A DNA stretch of 64,000 nt, taken from positions 23,295,401-23,359,400 of the forward strand of contig CM049317.1 of the NCBI GenBank assembly GCA_026874595.1, written 5' to 3'. The position numbers and the translations under genes are program-made. Below are positions 1 to 13,000 of this stretch, one piece after another. The notes beneath the pieces were generated by a model. It searched no databases. It worked only from the letters and a program-made list of their open reading frames with translations, and was not told the DNA's origin. How positions within the stretch are numbered: position 1 is the first letter of the stretch; every line of letters begins with the position of its first letter. This stretch comes from Sipunculus nudus. Taxonomy: Eukaryota; Annelida; Sipuncula; Golfingiida; Sipunculidae.

Positions 1-941
1 ATGCAGAAACTATATTTTAAGAGTACATGTACTGTATTTCTTCTTTTTGAAACCCCACCTCCGTTTAAAATGTCACTTACACTTTGCATGTTATTTATTG
101 ACATATTATTGCTTTCACACTTATTGAAAAATTAGAACCACCTCATGGCCATTATATTTAGCTTTGTAAGACTGTGTTTGGAACATAGGAATGCCAAGCT
201 TTTCTATATGTAAATTGTCAAAGGGTTCCCTTACCAAAACAAATCTTCATCAGTACCCATCTTGAATCTTAAAGATATTAGATGGTGATAATTGTTTTTT
301 ATTAACTTATAATAGAACAAAGTGTAAGCAGGTTAAAATGAGTGGTATTGCATCATTAATAATAAATAGAAAGGGCAAAATGAAAAATACATCTTAGGGT
401 AGACTCAGATAAAGGAAACCCCTGTACTGATACATAGGCATCAAGGATTCAGAGTTAAATATATAATAGAAATTGTCAGCTTAACCCTGCTTCTCTTTCA
501 ATTTCCTTGGCTGTTCTGCTGGCAGAACATGTTCATCTTTCCCGTAATCATAATTCCGTAAATTCACCTGTCTGTAGCACTCTGCATTCTATGCCATATT
601 ACTGTTGCATTCTATCCAGATTCTGTGGTCTGCTTTTGCAAATCTACAGACTGCTATCTGCAGAGTCAGTTTAGTAATTATAACAACCTCACTGTTGTTA
701 AACAGACTTTAAAATGTTATTTTTGTCATGCTCCTCTTTTTAAGGTTTAAAATTCCCTTTATTTTAATTTGGTTCATTCAGTGATTCATTTTAATATTAA
801 TGTTTATATTCTCTCTGTGCTAGGGGGGTGGAGTTTCTGAACCTATGGACTGGTATTTTGAGGTTTGTCAGATTATTTGAGGAATAATTTGGTATCAAGT
901 AAAAACCCTTGAGATGTTCCTGATGTATTTATTCCATACAG
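1..941. other. Upstream intron of gene 1; nothing else recognised
   Basis: AT-rich sequence before the first visible exon. I found no initiator exon, no clear repeat and no RNA gene. By analogy with gene 4, the initiator exon should lie further upstream. Confidence 0.5.
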
Positions 942-1081
942 CATACACCCAGCCTGAGCCGCCACCGGCCACTAATTACAGCCAGCCAGAGCCCAAATAC
1001 GGAGATGCGGAAGAAGGGACCACAGAGTGGGCGGGGAACTCATTCAGCGAGAAAGCCATCAGAAGAAGCTTCATCAGAAAG
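942..1081 (+). CDS. Gene 1, first visible coding exon: cytosolic N-terminal segment
   Basis: The acceptor is ttccatacag and the donor is aag|gtgaga. Two bases complete a split codon, then the frame reads YTQPEPPPATNYSQPEPKYG and onward to FSEKAIRRSFIRK. The Pro/Tyr/Gly-rich stretch is typical of the Lifeguard N-terminus. The phase-1 intron in front matches the intron between exons 1 and 2 of gene 4. Another frame of the same bases is open for 69 codons but is a shadow. Confidence 0.9.
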
Positions 1082-4000
1082 GTGAGATAATCAAGTTGGG
1101 ACAGTTAGATAGTCGAGTCCACACTACCGGTATCCATATCCGAGTGGAAGACCCAGTCCATGCCAAGATAGTAAAAGTCCCAGTCCCTGAGCTTCAAGTC
1201 CAAGTCCACTTTTTACTTTTGGAAAAACTAGTCTGAGACCAGTATTTTACTGATAAAATAAAAAATGTCATTACCGATTTTTTAAAAAAGTGAATGTACA
1301 TAAATTTAATTTTACTTTTTAATTACATTTAACTCCAGATGGAGGATGACAAATGTTTTGACCCGGTTGGAAATTGTTCCATAAAATCATTACTCTAATC
1401 ATTACTTTTCAGCTTTGTATTTTGTAAAAACTAAACACATAGGCTAACATTATGGTATTTCCTATTTCAGGAAATCCAAATTTCCCTAAATGTCAGAGTA
1501 CTGATTACTTTTGAAAGGGAACTTTCATACTTTCATGACAGGGTTTATTTTTCTGCTAAACTCAACATAATTTCTCTACTTTATCTCTGAGTCTGAGGAG
1601 TCGGGGACTGTCAAGTCCAAGTCTCACTCCTTGATCAAGTGGACTTTAATTCAGATTCATTTGTTGAATTCTTCAAAGCATTCATGATACATTGGGTTAA
1701 TGTGACTGTTTTTGAGTTATATTCAGCAGACCTGTTCAATGTAACTGACCTCTACTGCATGTAACTATGTTGCAAAGACTGAGATCTGATTGGTATACAC
1801 ATATGTCAGGAAGGGATAAGTCGACTTTAATTAGTTGACACACTGGAGATTTCTGTTAAACAGGCATTTTGGGGCAGCTATCAGCATCATCTAGTGGTAA
1901 GCTGTAGCACTGTGTCAGATTAAGTTGTAAAAATATTGTAACATCAACATGTAAGTCAGCCTTGTATGAGAATCCTGTATTTCTGTGGTAATACCATACA
2001 AAAATTTACCTTTCCCATCTCACTTGCGCCACCTACTGGTTATGAACCACACTGAGTGTATGGGTCTGTTTTATTGACAGAAACCATCATATTTTGCCAT
2101 TTTACAAACCATAAAATATTAATATTCAACCTTATATTTGACATGGAGCCACCTGTCTGAACATCTGGCTTATATTCAGTTTTTACTTGACAAAACTCAG
2201 CATGCTGACTGTTAGGAGCCGAACATTTCTGTGCAATGTGCATGCTGGTTGAATAGGTCAGTCAAACAAACAAAATGTAAACAATACACATCACTTGTCA
2301 TCTGAACAAGAACAACAGGTTTATAACACTTTATTTGATTGGTCAAATAGGAGCCGAACATTGCATACGTTCCTTATGCACATGCTGGTTGAATAGGTCT
2401 CTTATCCAACCCTTTAGAGAGAAAGTTCAAATTTAAAATGCATGCATATTTATTTGATTGGAGCGGAACATTGCATACGTTCCTTAAGCACAATGTGCAT
2501 GCTGGTTAAATAGGTCTCTTATCTAACCCTTTAGAGAGAAAGTTCAAATTTAAAATGTTTGCATATTTATTTGATTGGAGCCGAACATTGCATACGTTCC
2601 TTATACACAATGTGCATGCAGGTTGACTAGGTCTCTTATCCAACCCTTTAGAGAGAAAGTTCAAATTTAAAATGTTTGCATATTTATTTGATTGGAGCCG
2701 AACATTGCATACGTTCGTTATGCACAATGTGCATGCTGGTTGAATAGGTCTCTTATCCAACCCTTTAGAGAGAAAGTTCAAATTTAAAATGTTTGCATAT
2801 TTATTTGATTGGAGCCAAACATTGCATACATTCCTTATGCACAATGTGCATGCTGGTTGAATAGGTCTCTTATCCAACCCTTTAGAGAGAAAGTTCAAAT
2901 ATAAATTTTGCATGGTTGACTGTTTTGAGGGTTTACTTATATTAGTTGGTTAGTCATATCTGCTGAACATGCACTATCTTTCTGATTTTACTATTCACCC
3001 TATACATCTCTACAGCATTTTTAAACTCTTAGGAACTTAAAAACATGAATTTTCATGTTTATACTATGAAATATTTGGCAGCTAAGCTTTCACAAATCTT
3101 GAAACATCAAGCCACTCTTGTGTCTTATTTCAGGATTATGATTAAGCCTGCAAGTGTTCAGGCCAAAATCACAACTGCCAATCAAACAAACAAAATGTAA
3201 ACAATACACATCACTTGTCATCTGAACAAGAACAACAGGTTTATAACACTTTATTTGATTGGTCAAATAGGAGCCGAACATTGCATACGTTCCTCATGCA
3301 CATGCTGGTTGAATAGGTCTCTTATCCAACCCTTTAGAGAGAAAGTTCAAATTTAAAATGCATGCATATTTATTTGATTGGAGCGGAACATTGCATACGT
3401 TCCTTAAGCACAATGTGCATGCTGGTTAAATAGGTCTCTTATCTAACCCTTTAGAGAGAAAGTTCAAATTTAAAATGTTTGCATATTTATTTGATTGGAG
3501 CCGAACATTGCATACGTTCCTTATACACAATGTGCATGCAGGTTGAATAGGTCTCTTATCCAACCCTTTAGAGAGAAAGTTCAAATTTAAAATGTTTGCA
3601 TATTTATTTGATTGGAGCCGAACATTGCATACGTTCGTTATGCACAATGTGCATGCTGGTTGAATAGGTCTCTTATCCAACCCTTTAGAGAGAAAGTTCA
3701 AATTTAAAATGTTTGCATATTTATTTGATTGGAGCCAAACATTGCATACATTCCTTATGCACAATGTGCATGCTGGTTGAATAGGTCTCTTATCCAACCC
3801 TTTAGAGAGAAAGTTCAAATATAAATTTTGCATGGTTGACTGTTTTGAGGGTTTACTTATATTAGTTGGTTAGTCATATCTGCTGAACATGCACTATCTT
3901 TCTGATTTTACCATTCACCCTATACATCTCTACAGCATTTTTAAACTCTTAGGAACTTAAAAACATGAATTTTCATGTTTATACTATGAAATATTTGGCA

Positions 4001-7000
4001 GCTAAGCTTTCACAAATCTTGAAACATCAAGCCACTCTTGTGTCTTATTTCAGGATTATGATTAAGCCTGCAAGTGTTCAGGCCAAAATCACAACTGCCA
4101 ATCAAACAAACAAAATGTAAACAATACACATCACTTGTCATCTGAACAAGAACACTTGCACCAGAAACACAACAGGTTTATAACACTTCATTTGATTGGT
4201 CAAAATCAATGCCCCCCCCCCCCCCCAGTAGTGCTAAATGTTTGGTCTATGACTAGCGCATGATGTGCTCCAACAGCCATATAGAACAAGTGTACAGGAG
4301 TCATTTGATTGGTTCAATTGCCATGTTCATTATTCATGAAATAGATGCCAGAGTTGCACGTTGCAGCAAGGTCTGAAAGGGTAGCTGCCACAGACATAAT
4401 AGTATGAAGATGTGGCTTTTTTCTTTTCATTTAATATTCATACTGTAAACATTTCTTTTGACAGTTTTCTCATTTCAGATATTGACATTTATTTTTACCG
4501 GTAAGTCAGATTTTAATGGCACTTGTATAAGTGCATAGTCAGATAAAAGACATTTTAAAGATTCATAAAATCTCTATGGCATGTCCATGAGTTTGATGAA
4601 GTCACTGTTTAGTGTATTCTGTTCTTGCTGTATTTGTAGGTGTATCTGATCTTGACCTGTCAGCTTCTCATTACAGTCGGGTTTATTCTCTTCTTTTTGC
4701 TGCAGTAAGTAGGTCACAATAATAACACATTACTACATTCTGAGCAGCATGGCTTCTTTTAAAAAAACTACTTCATATTTTCCTTTTAAGACATTTAGGG
4801 TTAGAAATTCAATCTTTCCAATTGCAGGTTACACATTTCATGAAGCCATGTAGACCAGATAATTACATGTAACTTCTGCATAATATTTACAAGTTCTGTG
4901 AAGATATGTAGGAATTAAAGGCCTCCATGTAATGTTCCTGTAATGTTTGTTTGCTTAATAATTTATTTTGATATCACACTCCCTTTTTTATTTTTACAAG
5001 AAAGAGTTAGTTTATAATAGACATGTGGCCTACAATAGAGAATTTACAGTAATGGCAACACCAAACTTACAAAAAAATACAAGACATCCAGTCTATAAAT
5101 ATTACACTGTTAGTAGATACCGTAAAATCTCCACTTAAAACCACACTTCTGATAATAACCGCACTCAGACTTTGCCGAAATCCCAGGTGAGACACCGTGA
5201 GGGGCTCAAATACTAAGAACCCCCCTTTAAAACCGCACCAACTTTCCCTACGGAATGATTTTACATAAGACACAATCAAGCTATCCTCTAGAAATCAACA
5301 CGCGTAGGTTGAGACACGGCCATTCCTGTCCACTATAAAATTCCATGGGCATTTTATTTAAACACATCAAAACACTTTTTTGCAGGGTCACTCAAGCAAG
5401 AAGTTTGGGAAGACGTAAGGGCCAGTGAACCTCTGCGTGTTTATACAGATTTTATATGCCATGCCGTATTCTTGTTTGCTACTGATTTTCCATTATATTT
5501 TGGAAAAAAATATTCTGCTGATCAATTTCAAGTCACTGTTTATTTTAATTATAAAGGTAATATTTTGAAATCTTAATCTATGATGAAAATTCAATTTTCT
5601 TGAATTACTCAGAAGATTCAAATCATTTTCATACAGGTTACTTCGGTATTATCATCGTCACATCGTACGTTGACATAGCTCCATGTCACAATTAGTTGAT
5701 GCTTTTGAAAACATCGCTGGTCAACTTAACTAAATATAAAAAAATAACTGAAATTACCTTGTCGAGATATGCATTTATAGGAGGTATAGGAAACATGACA
5801 TGTGAAAACGAGTGATTTTAAAGTAAAATGAAAGTGGCCAGTCGAGGTAAGCAAGTTTTTTTTCCTGAAGCAAGTTCCCATGCGAGGAGCCATCTTGTCA
5901 AGGCAGCGTTCCCGCAAGGCACGCTGGGACGGAATAGGTGGCTGTTCTGTTACCACCCACCGCATATAGCCGTTAAAAATATTCTTAGCAGAATACCGGT
6001 TCGTTTCAGCACATGGAGGCACTCAAACTTCATTTTAAAACGATCGTCCGCCATTGTGTGACTCTTTACGATGTCAGCTTTTTTTTCATTTTATGTTTTA
6101 AACAAATAATCGTTGCCAAATAATGCCGCAAATGGGTTTAATGTAGACATTTATTTCAATTTTGCTTGACCATGCCAAACAAAGTGGGCCGCTATGTGTT
6201 ACAGCAGGGGTGTTATAAACGTATTATTTGGTGACAATAACCAAGATTTTTATAACAAGTTATATATCGCACGAAAGATAATCAGCAATATTTAATTTAC
6301 AAATAACAAATAATAGTAAATAATACATATACACACGGCTCCCATGCATGCGAGACTGCTGCTAAGGGTGGCCTTTGAAAGTCGCCGTATGATCGCCCAC
6401 TTGCGGGCCCAAAACGATGTATGTCAGGAAGATAATCAGGAAACCCTTCTAGTATAATTCAGGAAAACAACATGATTTTAGGATTTGGAATTTCTTGATT
6501 AAACCGCGGTTTTAAGTGGAGATTTTACGGTAATTCCCTTTAAACATATGTTCCTTCCCTTTTATCAAGTATACATAGCCAGTGGTGTTCATACTGTTCA
6601 GTGAATATATCTTGGTTTCATGCTGTGTGGACTAAAATTTGGTTTTTATTCCAGTTCACCAACAAGGAAATGGGTAGGGAAGAATCCATGGTTCTACTAT
6701 GTCTCATAGTAAGTGAAACAGTAGCCATGAAAACACTACTACCAAGTTTTGCCCTTCCAAATGATGTTCGTTGCAGCAGGAAAAGTTTGGAAAATATGCT
6801 TCTATGTATAAAATGCACAGAGCTTTTGGTTTGGTTTTATGAAGAAGGAAAAATGTAGATTATCTTTGGTGAAAAATGATTAATGTTCTGTTATTGATAA
6901 GATTACTACTTTTAAACATAACACCAGATGTTTTCAAGGACTGCACTGGAATGGCTGCCCAAACTAGCACAACAAATGTGCTCCCTGTGGTTAGTTATAT

Positions 7001-10000
7001 TAGGCTATGAGTGAAGAATTGAAGAAAAACAATTGAAGTATAAATCTCATACCTATGGTGACTGCTATCATTTCCTGCATCTTTCACTACTTGTCAGTCA
7101 TGTCACATGTGTGAAATATGTTTTCATGTTGTCAGAAATTTATCAGATTAATATGCAAAAAGTTATTTTTGAATATGTTGATTAATAATAATAATTGATT
7201 TGACATCTGGTGGTTGTAAAGTAAAGAACCATATGTAACAGTTCATATTCATGAGCTGAAATTTCTGTGATTTTCAATTTTTTTATTGTTTTGTGGGGTT
7301 CCATTTTTGTGTGCGTGCCGAGTACTGTATTCGACGTAATTAGTGCCCCCAACATAATGAACATCCCCTGCCCCCATAGATCTTTTAGAGATATCATTGA
7401 GAAAGTGGAAGGGATGAGCCTTTCTCACCTAAAAAATCTTTAGCAATACTTACAGTAACTTATTTCACACCTCACTTTTTTATTTTGATGACGTGAAATT
7501 ATGTCAGGGTGTCCATACATATTGGCAAAGGAAGGGAAACTTTCACTAAATTAGTGAATAAAAGTTTCCTCAGAATCCTCAGAAAAGGTCATATCATAGC
7601 CTAGCACAGGGAGGCCCTTTTTGGGATACAAAAATATTTAATAAAATTCAATTTTGAGAGCACCCTGGGTGCTTATTATATTGAATACGGTAAAAACTAT
7701 TTTATGGATATATGATATTAGATAATATATGTACAAATTGTAATGATTAGATGGGGAACTTTGTGAATATGGAATGAGTAGAATGACTCTTCAATATTAG
7801 CAGATATTTGAAAGATTTGTCATTATTTATTATAGCAGTTTTTTTTCCTCAGATGATAGAGCCTTCTTTCCACAAAGGTTTAATTTTCATGATGATTTCC
7901 TTCTTGTAAATATCGCAAATTTGAAATCCTTGCAAACAAGAAGGCAATTTGTTGAACTGATCTTGGTCGTATTGACCCTCACATGGTGAATGATGTGTCA
8001 TGTGATCGCAGCGGGACGTTCCTGGTGACTTACATTGCGCTGGTCTGCTGTCCGTCAGTCCGCCGAAAGTATCCCGGAAACTTCATAGCTCTCACCATCT
8101 TTGTAAGTTTAGTTTCGTACCATTCACTTCTGTATTTTCAACCAGGGGCAGGGAAGCTATGGCCAGCACCCTTATGATGTTGAAAGCTCTCTTTTTCTGC
8201 AGCCTACCAACATATTTAAGTAGTGGTCTCAAATTTTGATGCCATACATTGATTACCTCCCTTAACAAGACTGTAATGGGATTTTGTGGCCATGTTTATA
8301 CAGAAATGGATTATAGCAATAAGTGTAGCAAAATTGTGAAGTCTTTTTAATATAAAATAAAACATTGCCTGACAACCACCTCAGTATAGGGACAACCTCA
8401 AAATCAACGACCATTTTTTGCAGGTATTGACTCTTCTATGCTCTTTACATCAGACCTTCACTTAGACAACCACCTGGCAAATGTGACAACTTTATTGAGG
8501 TCCCATTAGTGGCTGTAATTAGAGGTTTTACTGTATATATGTTTCAGTTTTTTATCTGAACACTAAATGCTTTAAATGAAATTGTATACATCAAATGAGA
8601 AACATTGGTAACACCATCACCCTCCTTAGTAGAATTAATTGAAATACACAAATTATTTATTCTATCCCATGAGAGATAAAGTAAATATTTTCACCATATT
8701 ATATAATCAGAAGATAAGAATAAAAAAACCTATGAAATTCCATGTCGGTAGTTATACTCTAATTGAAGCTTATACTTTCATTCTATGTAAAAATTACCAG
8801 CATCTTTTAAATCTTTTTTCATTTTGGTATGTGGATTTGTAATCATGTTGTTTTTATTCAATTGCAGACTCTTGCCCTTTCATACATGACAGCTACCATT
8901 TCCAGGTAAGCAAAATTAAGTTCTGTAAACGAAGGAGAAAAATGCTAGGAATCAACATTTCTTGTGACACCCAATATTAAGCACATGGGGTTTTAGGCTT
9001 GTCTTCCCGACAGTATATCATTATGTCTCCCCCCCCCCCCCCTCCAGTGGAGAAGTTGTTTTCAGTACCATTGTCTGTCGTCGTCCTCACTGTCTGTAGG
9101 ATATTTTGTGAACGCAATAACTTTTGAATATTTTTCCTTAAATTCGAAACACAAATTGTTCCTACCAAAATCTCATACGAGTTTGAAATCTCATACGAGT
9201 TTGAAAAATGATGTCCTTGACCTTCATCTTCAAGATCAGATCTGCTGAAATGTGAAATTTTTGTGCACCCCATAACATTAGAAGATTTTCAGATTTTGTC
9301 CTCAGATTTGGTACATGACTTGTTTCAGTGATGTTCTCAGATGCATTTGAAAATAGCCGACCTTGACCAGATATTCTAGGTCAAATAAGGCAAATTATAG
9401 ATGTTGTCTAGTGAACACAATAACTTATGAAGTATGGCATATTTTCCTCTCAGATTCGACACACAAGGTGTTTTGACTGAGTTTTAGGAATAATAAGGTT
9501 TAGTTGCCCTTGATCTTCAAGGACAAATCTGCACAATTCTAGGATTATTGTGATGCCCATAACAAAGACTCTTTCCTTTAATTTGACAAACCTGATCTTT
9601 CTGCCAGAAATTCAGGGTTTGAAAATTAGTGACCTTAACCTAGATCTTTAAGGGTCAAGGTTATGGCTAGGTTGTTGACACTTATTCCTTGCACAAGGTT
9701 AAGTTTTAATAATTTTAATGCTGTATGCTGTTTTATATCCCATCTGTCTTATATTTCTGACAAAATAAGAATATTTTGTCTGGAAAAATAGACTTCTATA
9801 AATGTGCATATGTGATTGTTTATGATCGATTATTATATGAGAAAAATTGTCGCATATAATTGCCCATACTTTTCTGCATTAAGACCGAAATATCCTATAT
9901 TCTACTATTTTTCTTCAATGCAAAGTCGTATTTCCAATATAATTGTTATTACTGAATAATTATTGTTATTGAAAACATGCTTCCCCTTGTAGATCTGTCC

Positions 10001-13000
10001 ATGGATGTGATACTATCATTCAAGTGTAGCCATCTAAACGTATTATATTAGACCTTTAAATGCGCTTTGAGAATAGATAGTCATGTTAATTTACCATGCA
10101 GACCATCACTATGCAATGAAAACTCCCATATTTATGGCAGGAATTTCCTATTATCTCCAATATTACTGGTCTTAATCCTCCCATTAAATTCCTGTATTTC
10201 TTCAGAAGGCGGTTGATAGCCCTGTATTATACTTTACCTTTGGTTTGTCTAATAGCAGATATTTATGAAAAGTACTAAACAAAATTTTTTTAAAATTTAT
10301 AGAGATTAAGTTAACATCCAGGAACAATCTATTATATTTTTAAGGTAATCTAGTTCACCATCAAAATTTTTATTTCAAAGGATACTACCAGTATCACTTT
10401 AAGACTTGGTCAAGTCACTTTGACATGCTGAAGGGCAGAACATTATTTGACACATGGGGCAATCTTTTGCTGGTACCTACCATGATTGTTCTTGCCCTAT
10501 AACATCATATTTATGTAATAGACTTGCAGTATATGAATTGGCTTAGTAATAACAACCATTCCAAACATGGACAGAGCTTTTGGCAATTTGGTGATTGAAG
10601 ACTTAATTGTTGTGTTCTGTTTCATTTATGGGGAAAAAATCTCACACAATAACCTGGTTTTTCATGTCTCTATCATTTCAGCTTCTATGAGACGAAGATT
10701 GTTCTGATGGCCGCTGGCATCACTGCTGCTGTCTGCTTGGCCATCACCCTATTTGCAATTCAGACCAAGGTGAGTTTCTGAACAATCAATATGTTCCATG
10801 TCACTGTGTTAGTTGGAGACTTAAGTAAGCCGATATGTACATTCAAATACTCCTTGTTGACACAGTACCTGAAGAACAGCTTAACTGATTTCATTGCTTC
10901 CACCAGGAGGGTAAACATTCATCCCAGTTTGTGTGTGTGCGTGTGTTTGTTCACAAAATTACTGATGCAGTAATGAACAGAATCTTATCAAATTTTCAGG
11001 GCATTTCAGGAATGGGTCCATGTAGTAATGATAAGATTTTGGTGTGGTTCGGACACATGGCCCAGATTCAGGAATGTCATCAAGGAATATGAACAAATGT
11101 ACAGTCATTTATGCACATATGAACCTAGGAATATGAGCCAAATAAGTGAATGCTAACATGGGTTGAAACAATTAATTGATGATAGTAGGTGGTGGGATGG
11201 TTTGCTGGATAAACTTAGGTATACAGCAAAAAAGAACTACAGGTAACAGTATGAGATATTGTACATAATATAATAATAAATTAGCATGTATACATACATC
11301 CAGACTGATGGCAGCTGAAACGTTTGTTACTATTTCAGATTGACTTCACTATGTGCAGCGGACTTCTTTTCGCCGGCTGTATGGTCCTGTTTTTCTTTGG
11401 ATTCACGTGCATGATTGTTGGTGTCACCGTGGGGTATGGAGCAATCCCTGTAAGTATTACAATATTACCATTAAGTTGTGCTAAAATAGTGAGGAATTTA
11501 ATTTTGGGTGCTTTTAAGTGATTTGATGATTGACGTTTTTCTGGGAGTGCTTAAAAAATAGGGAATTTGCAAAATTTTGCAACACAGAAATCACAAGCGA
11601 CAATCTTTGAATTCCTTCAGTTTGTATTATCTTAAGATAAACCTGGGCATTGCACTGCCATAATTGAGTTACTTCTTCTTAGTATTTGTTATAAAAATAT
11701 CTCTTTAGCACTTAATTTATTCATAGATTATGCTCTAACGCAAAAGACTTTAAATGGAGTTAAGTAAATGCCGTTAAAATATTTTAAAGTGAAGTATCAT
11801 TTATTATCTGGTAAATAATCAGTGGCTGATTAAACACTTGTATGGATAAGGAAAGAAGGGGGAGGGGAGCTTGCATATTCCTCAGGCAAAGGTTATACAC
11901 TGCAGTTTTCCCAGATCTTTTTATAACAGCTGCTGCTTTGTATAGCAAGGTTCTTTGGGTTCCACCACTAGGGCTGGCAAAGACTTGTCATTAGACCAAT
12001 GAGAGCGTCGTATCACATAATGCATCCAGCTCCAAAGTTTAAACATGCAAACCTGCTCTCATTGGTCTGATTCTTGGCCCTGTGCCAGAACCGGTGTAAT
12101 CAGAAGAAGTGGAACCCATAGAACATTGCTGTACGAAGCAGCAGTTAAAAGAAAAGAGATCTGGGATGACTACTGTGTATAACTGATGCGTGGGAAGTAT
12201 AGTAAGTTTGTAGACCCAGTTGTGGCTCTGTTTTAAACACAGAGCCACAGGCCCCTGCCTTTATTTATCTAGCTGACAGGAGCGCATGCAAGTGACAGAT
12301 GATGTACCCACATGGAGTATCTTTAGCCTGTGGTTAAACCTGGGTGATTGGCTGGTGATTGTTTTAGGCTAGCCGTGTGCACTGCACGTGTTACATCATC
12401 ACTGCCAACTTACCAGTGCACCCAGCTGAAATGTGATACATGCACCTGGCCAGCTGAAACAATCCAGTGTGTAACCTTGTTTGAAGGTTGCCTGTAGCCA
12501 GTGGTCCTGTGTAGCCAGTTGTCCAGTTACAAGGACACTAACACCATGCTCCAGTGATGATGTAACACCTGCTTGCACAGTGCTGCTTGAAACAATTGCA
12601 CAGGGGCACAGGGATAGGCACCCAACATCAATCAGGTGTAGCCAACTCTCGGCTGCTGGATAAATGAAGGCAGGGATCTTTGGCTCTGTGTTTACAACAG
12701 AGAGCCACAACTGGGTCTAGTAAGTTTGCTGTTTGAGTTTGAAATAAACAAAGTTATTTACGTAGTGTCCTTTATCTCTCACCTTCCTTTCTATCTAGAT
12801 GTCTGTTCTATAACAGAGCTCAATATGTGATAAATCTGTCTAGAGACAACTAATTTTGCATTCAGACATGCCATGGTGAGATCTCTGGATACCCCCAAAA
12901 AGAATCTAGCTGTTTTAATGGATACTTAAAGGGACCTATTCCAAAGCCAAGCATGTTATATATACCTGAAATCTTCTTAAAACATTATGGAATCTACCAG

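Noticed and set aside
1027-1236. 69-codon plus-strand frame
   Set aside because: Shadow of the gene 1 exon 942-1081 in another frame, continuing into the intron.
2506-3833. Two 135-codon minus-strand open frames with repeated 39-residue units
   Set aside because: They exist because the 117-bp satellite unit is a multiple of three. There are no coding motifs, and the same DNA is in an intron of gene 1.
11324-11521. 65-codon frame starting MLLFQIDFT
   Set aside because: The part after the acceptor at 11338 is the real gene 1 exon. The Met and preceding codons are intron.
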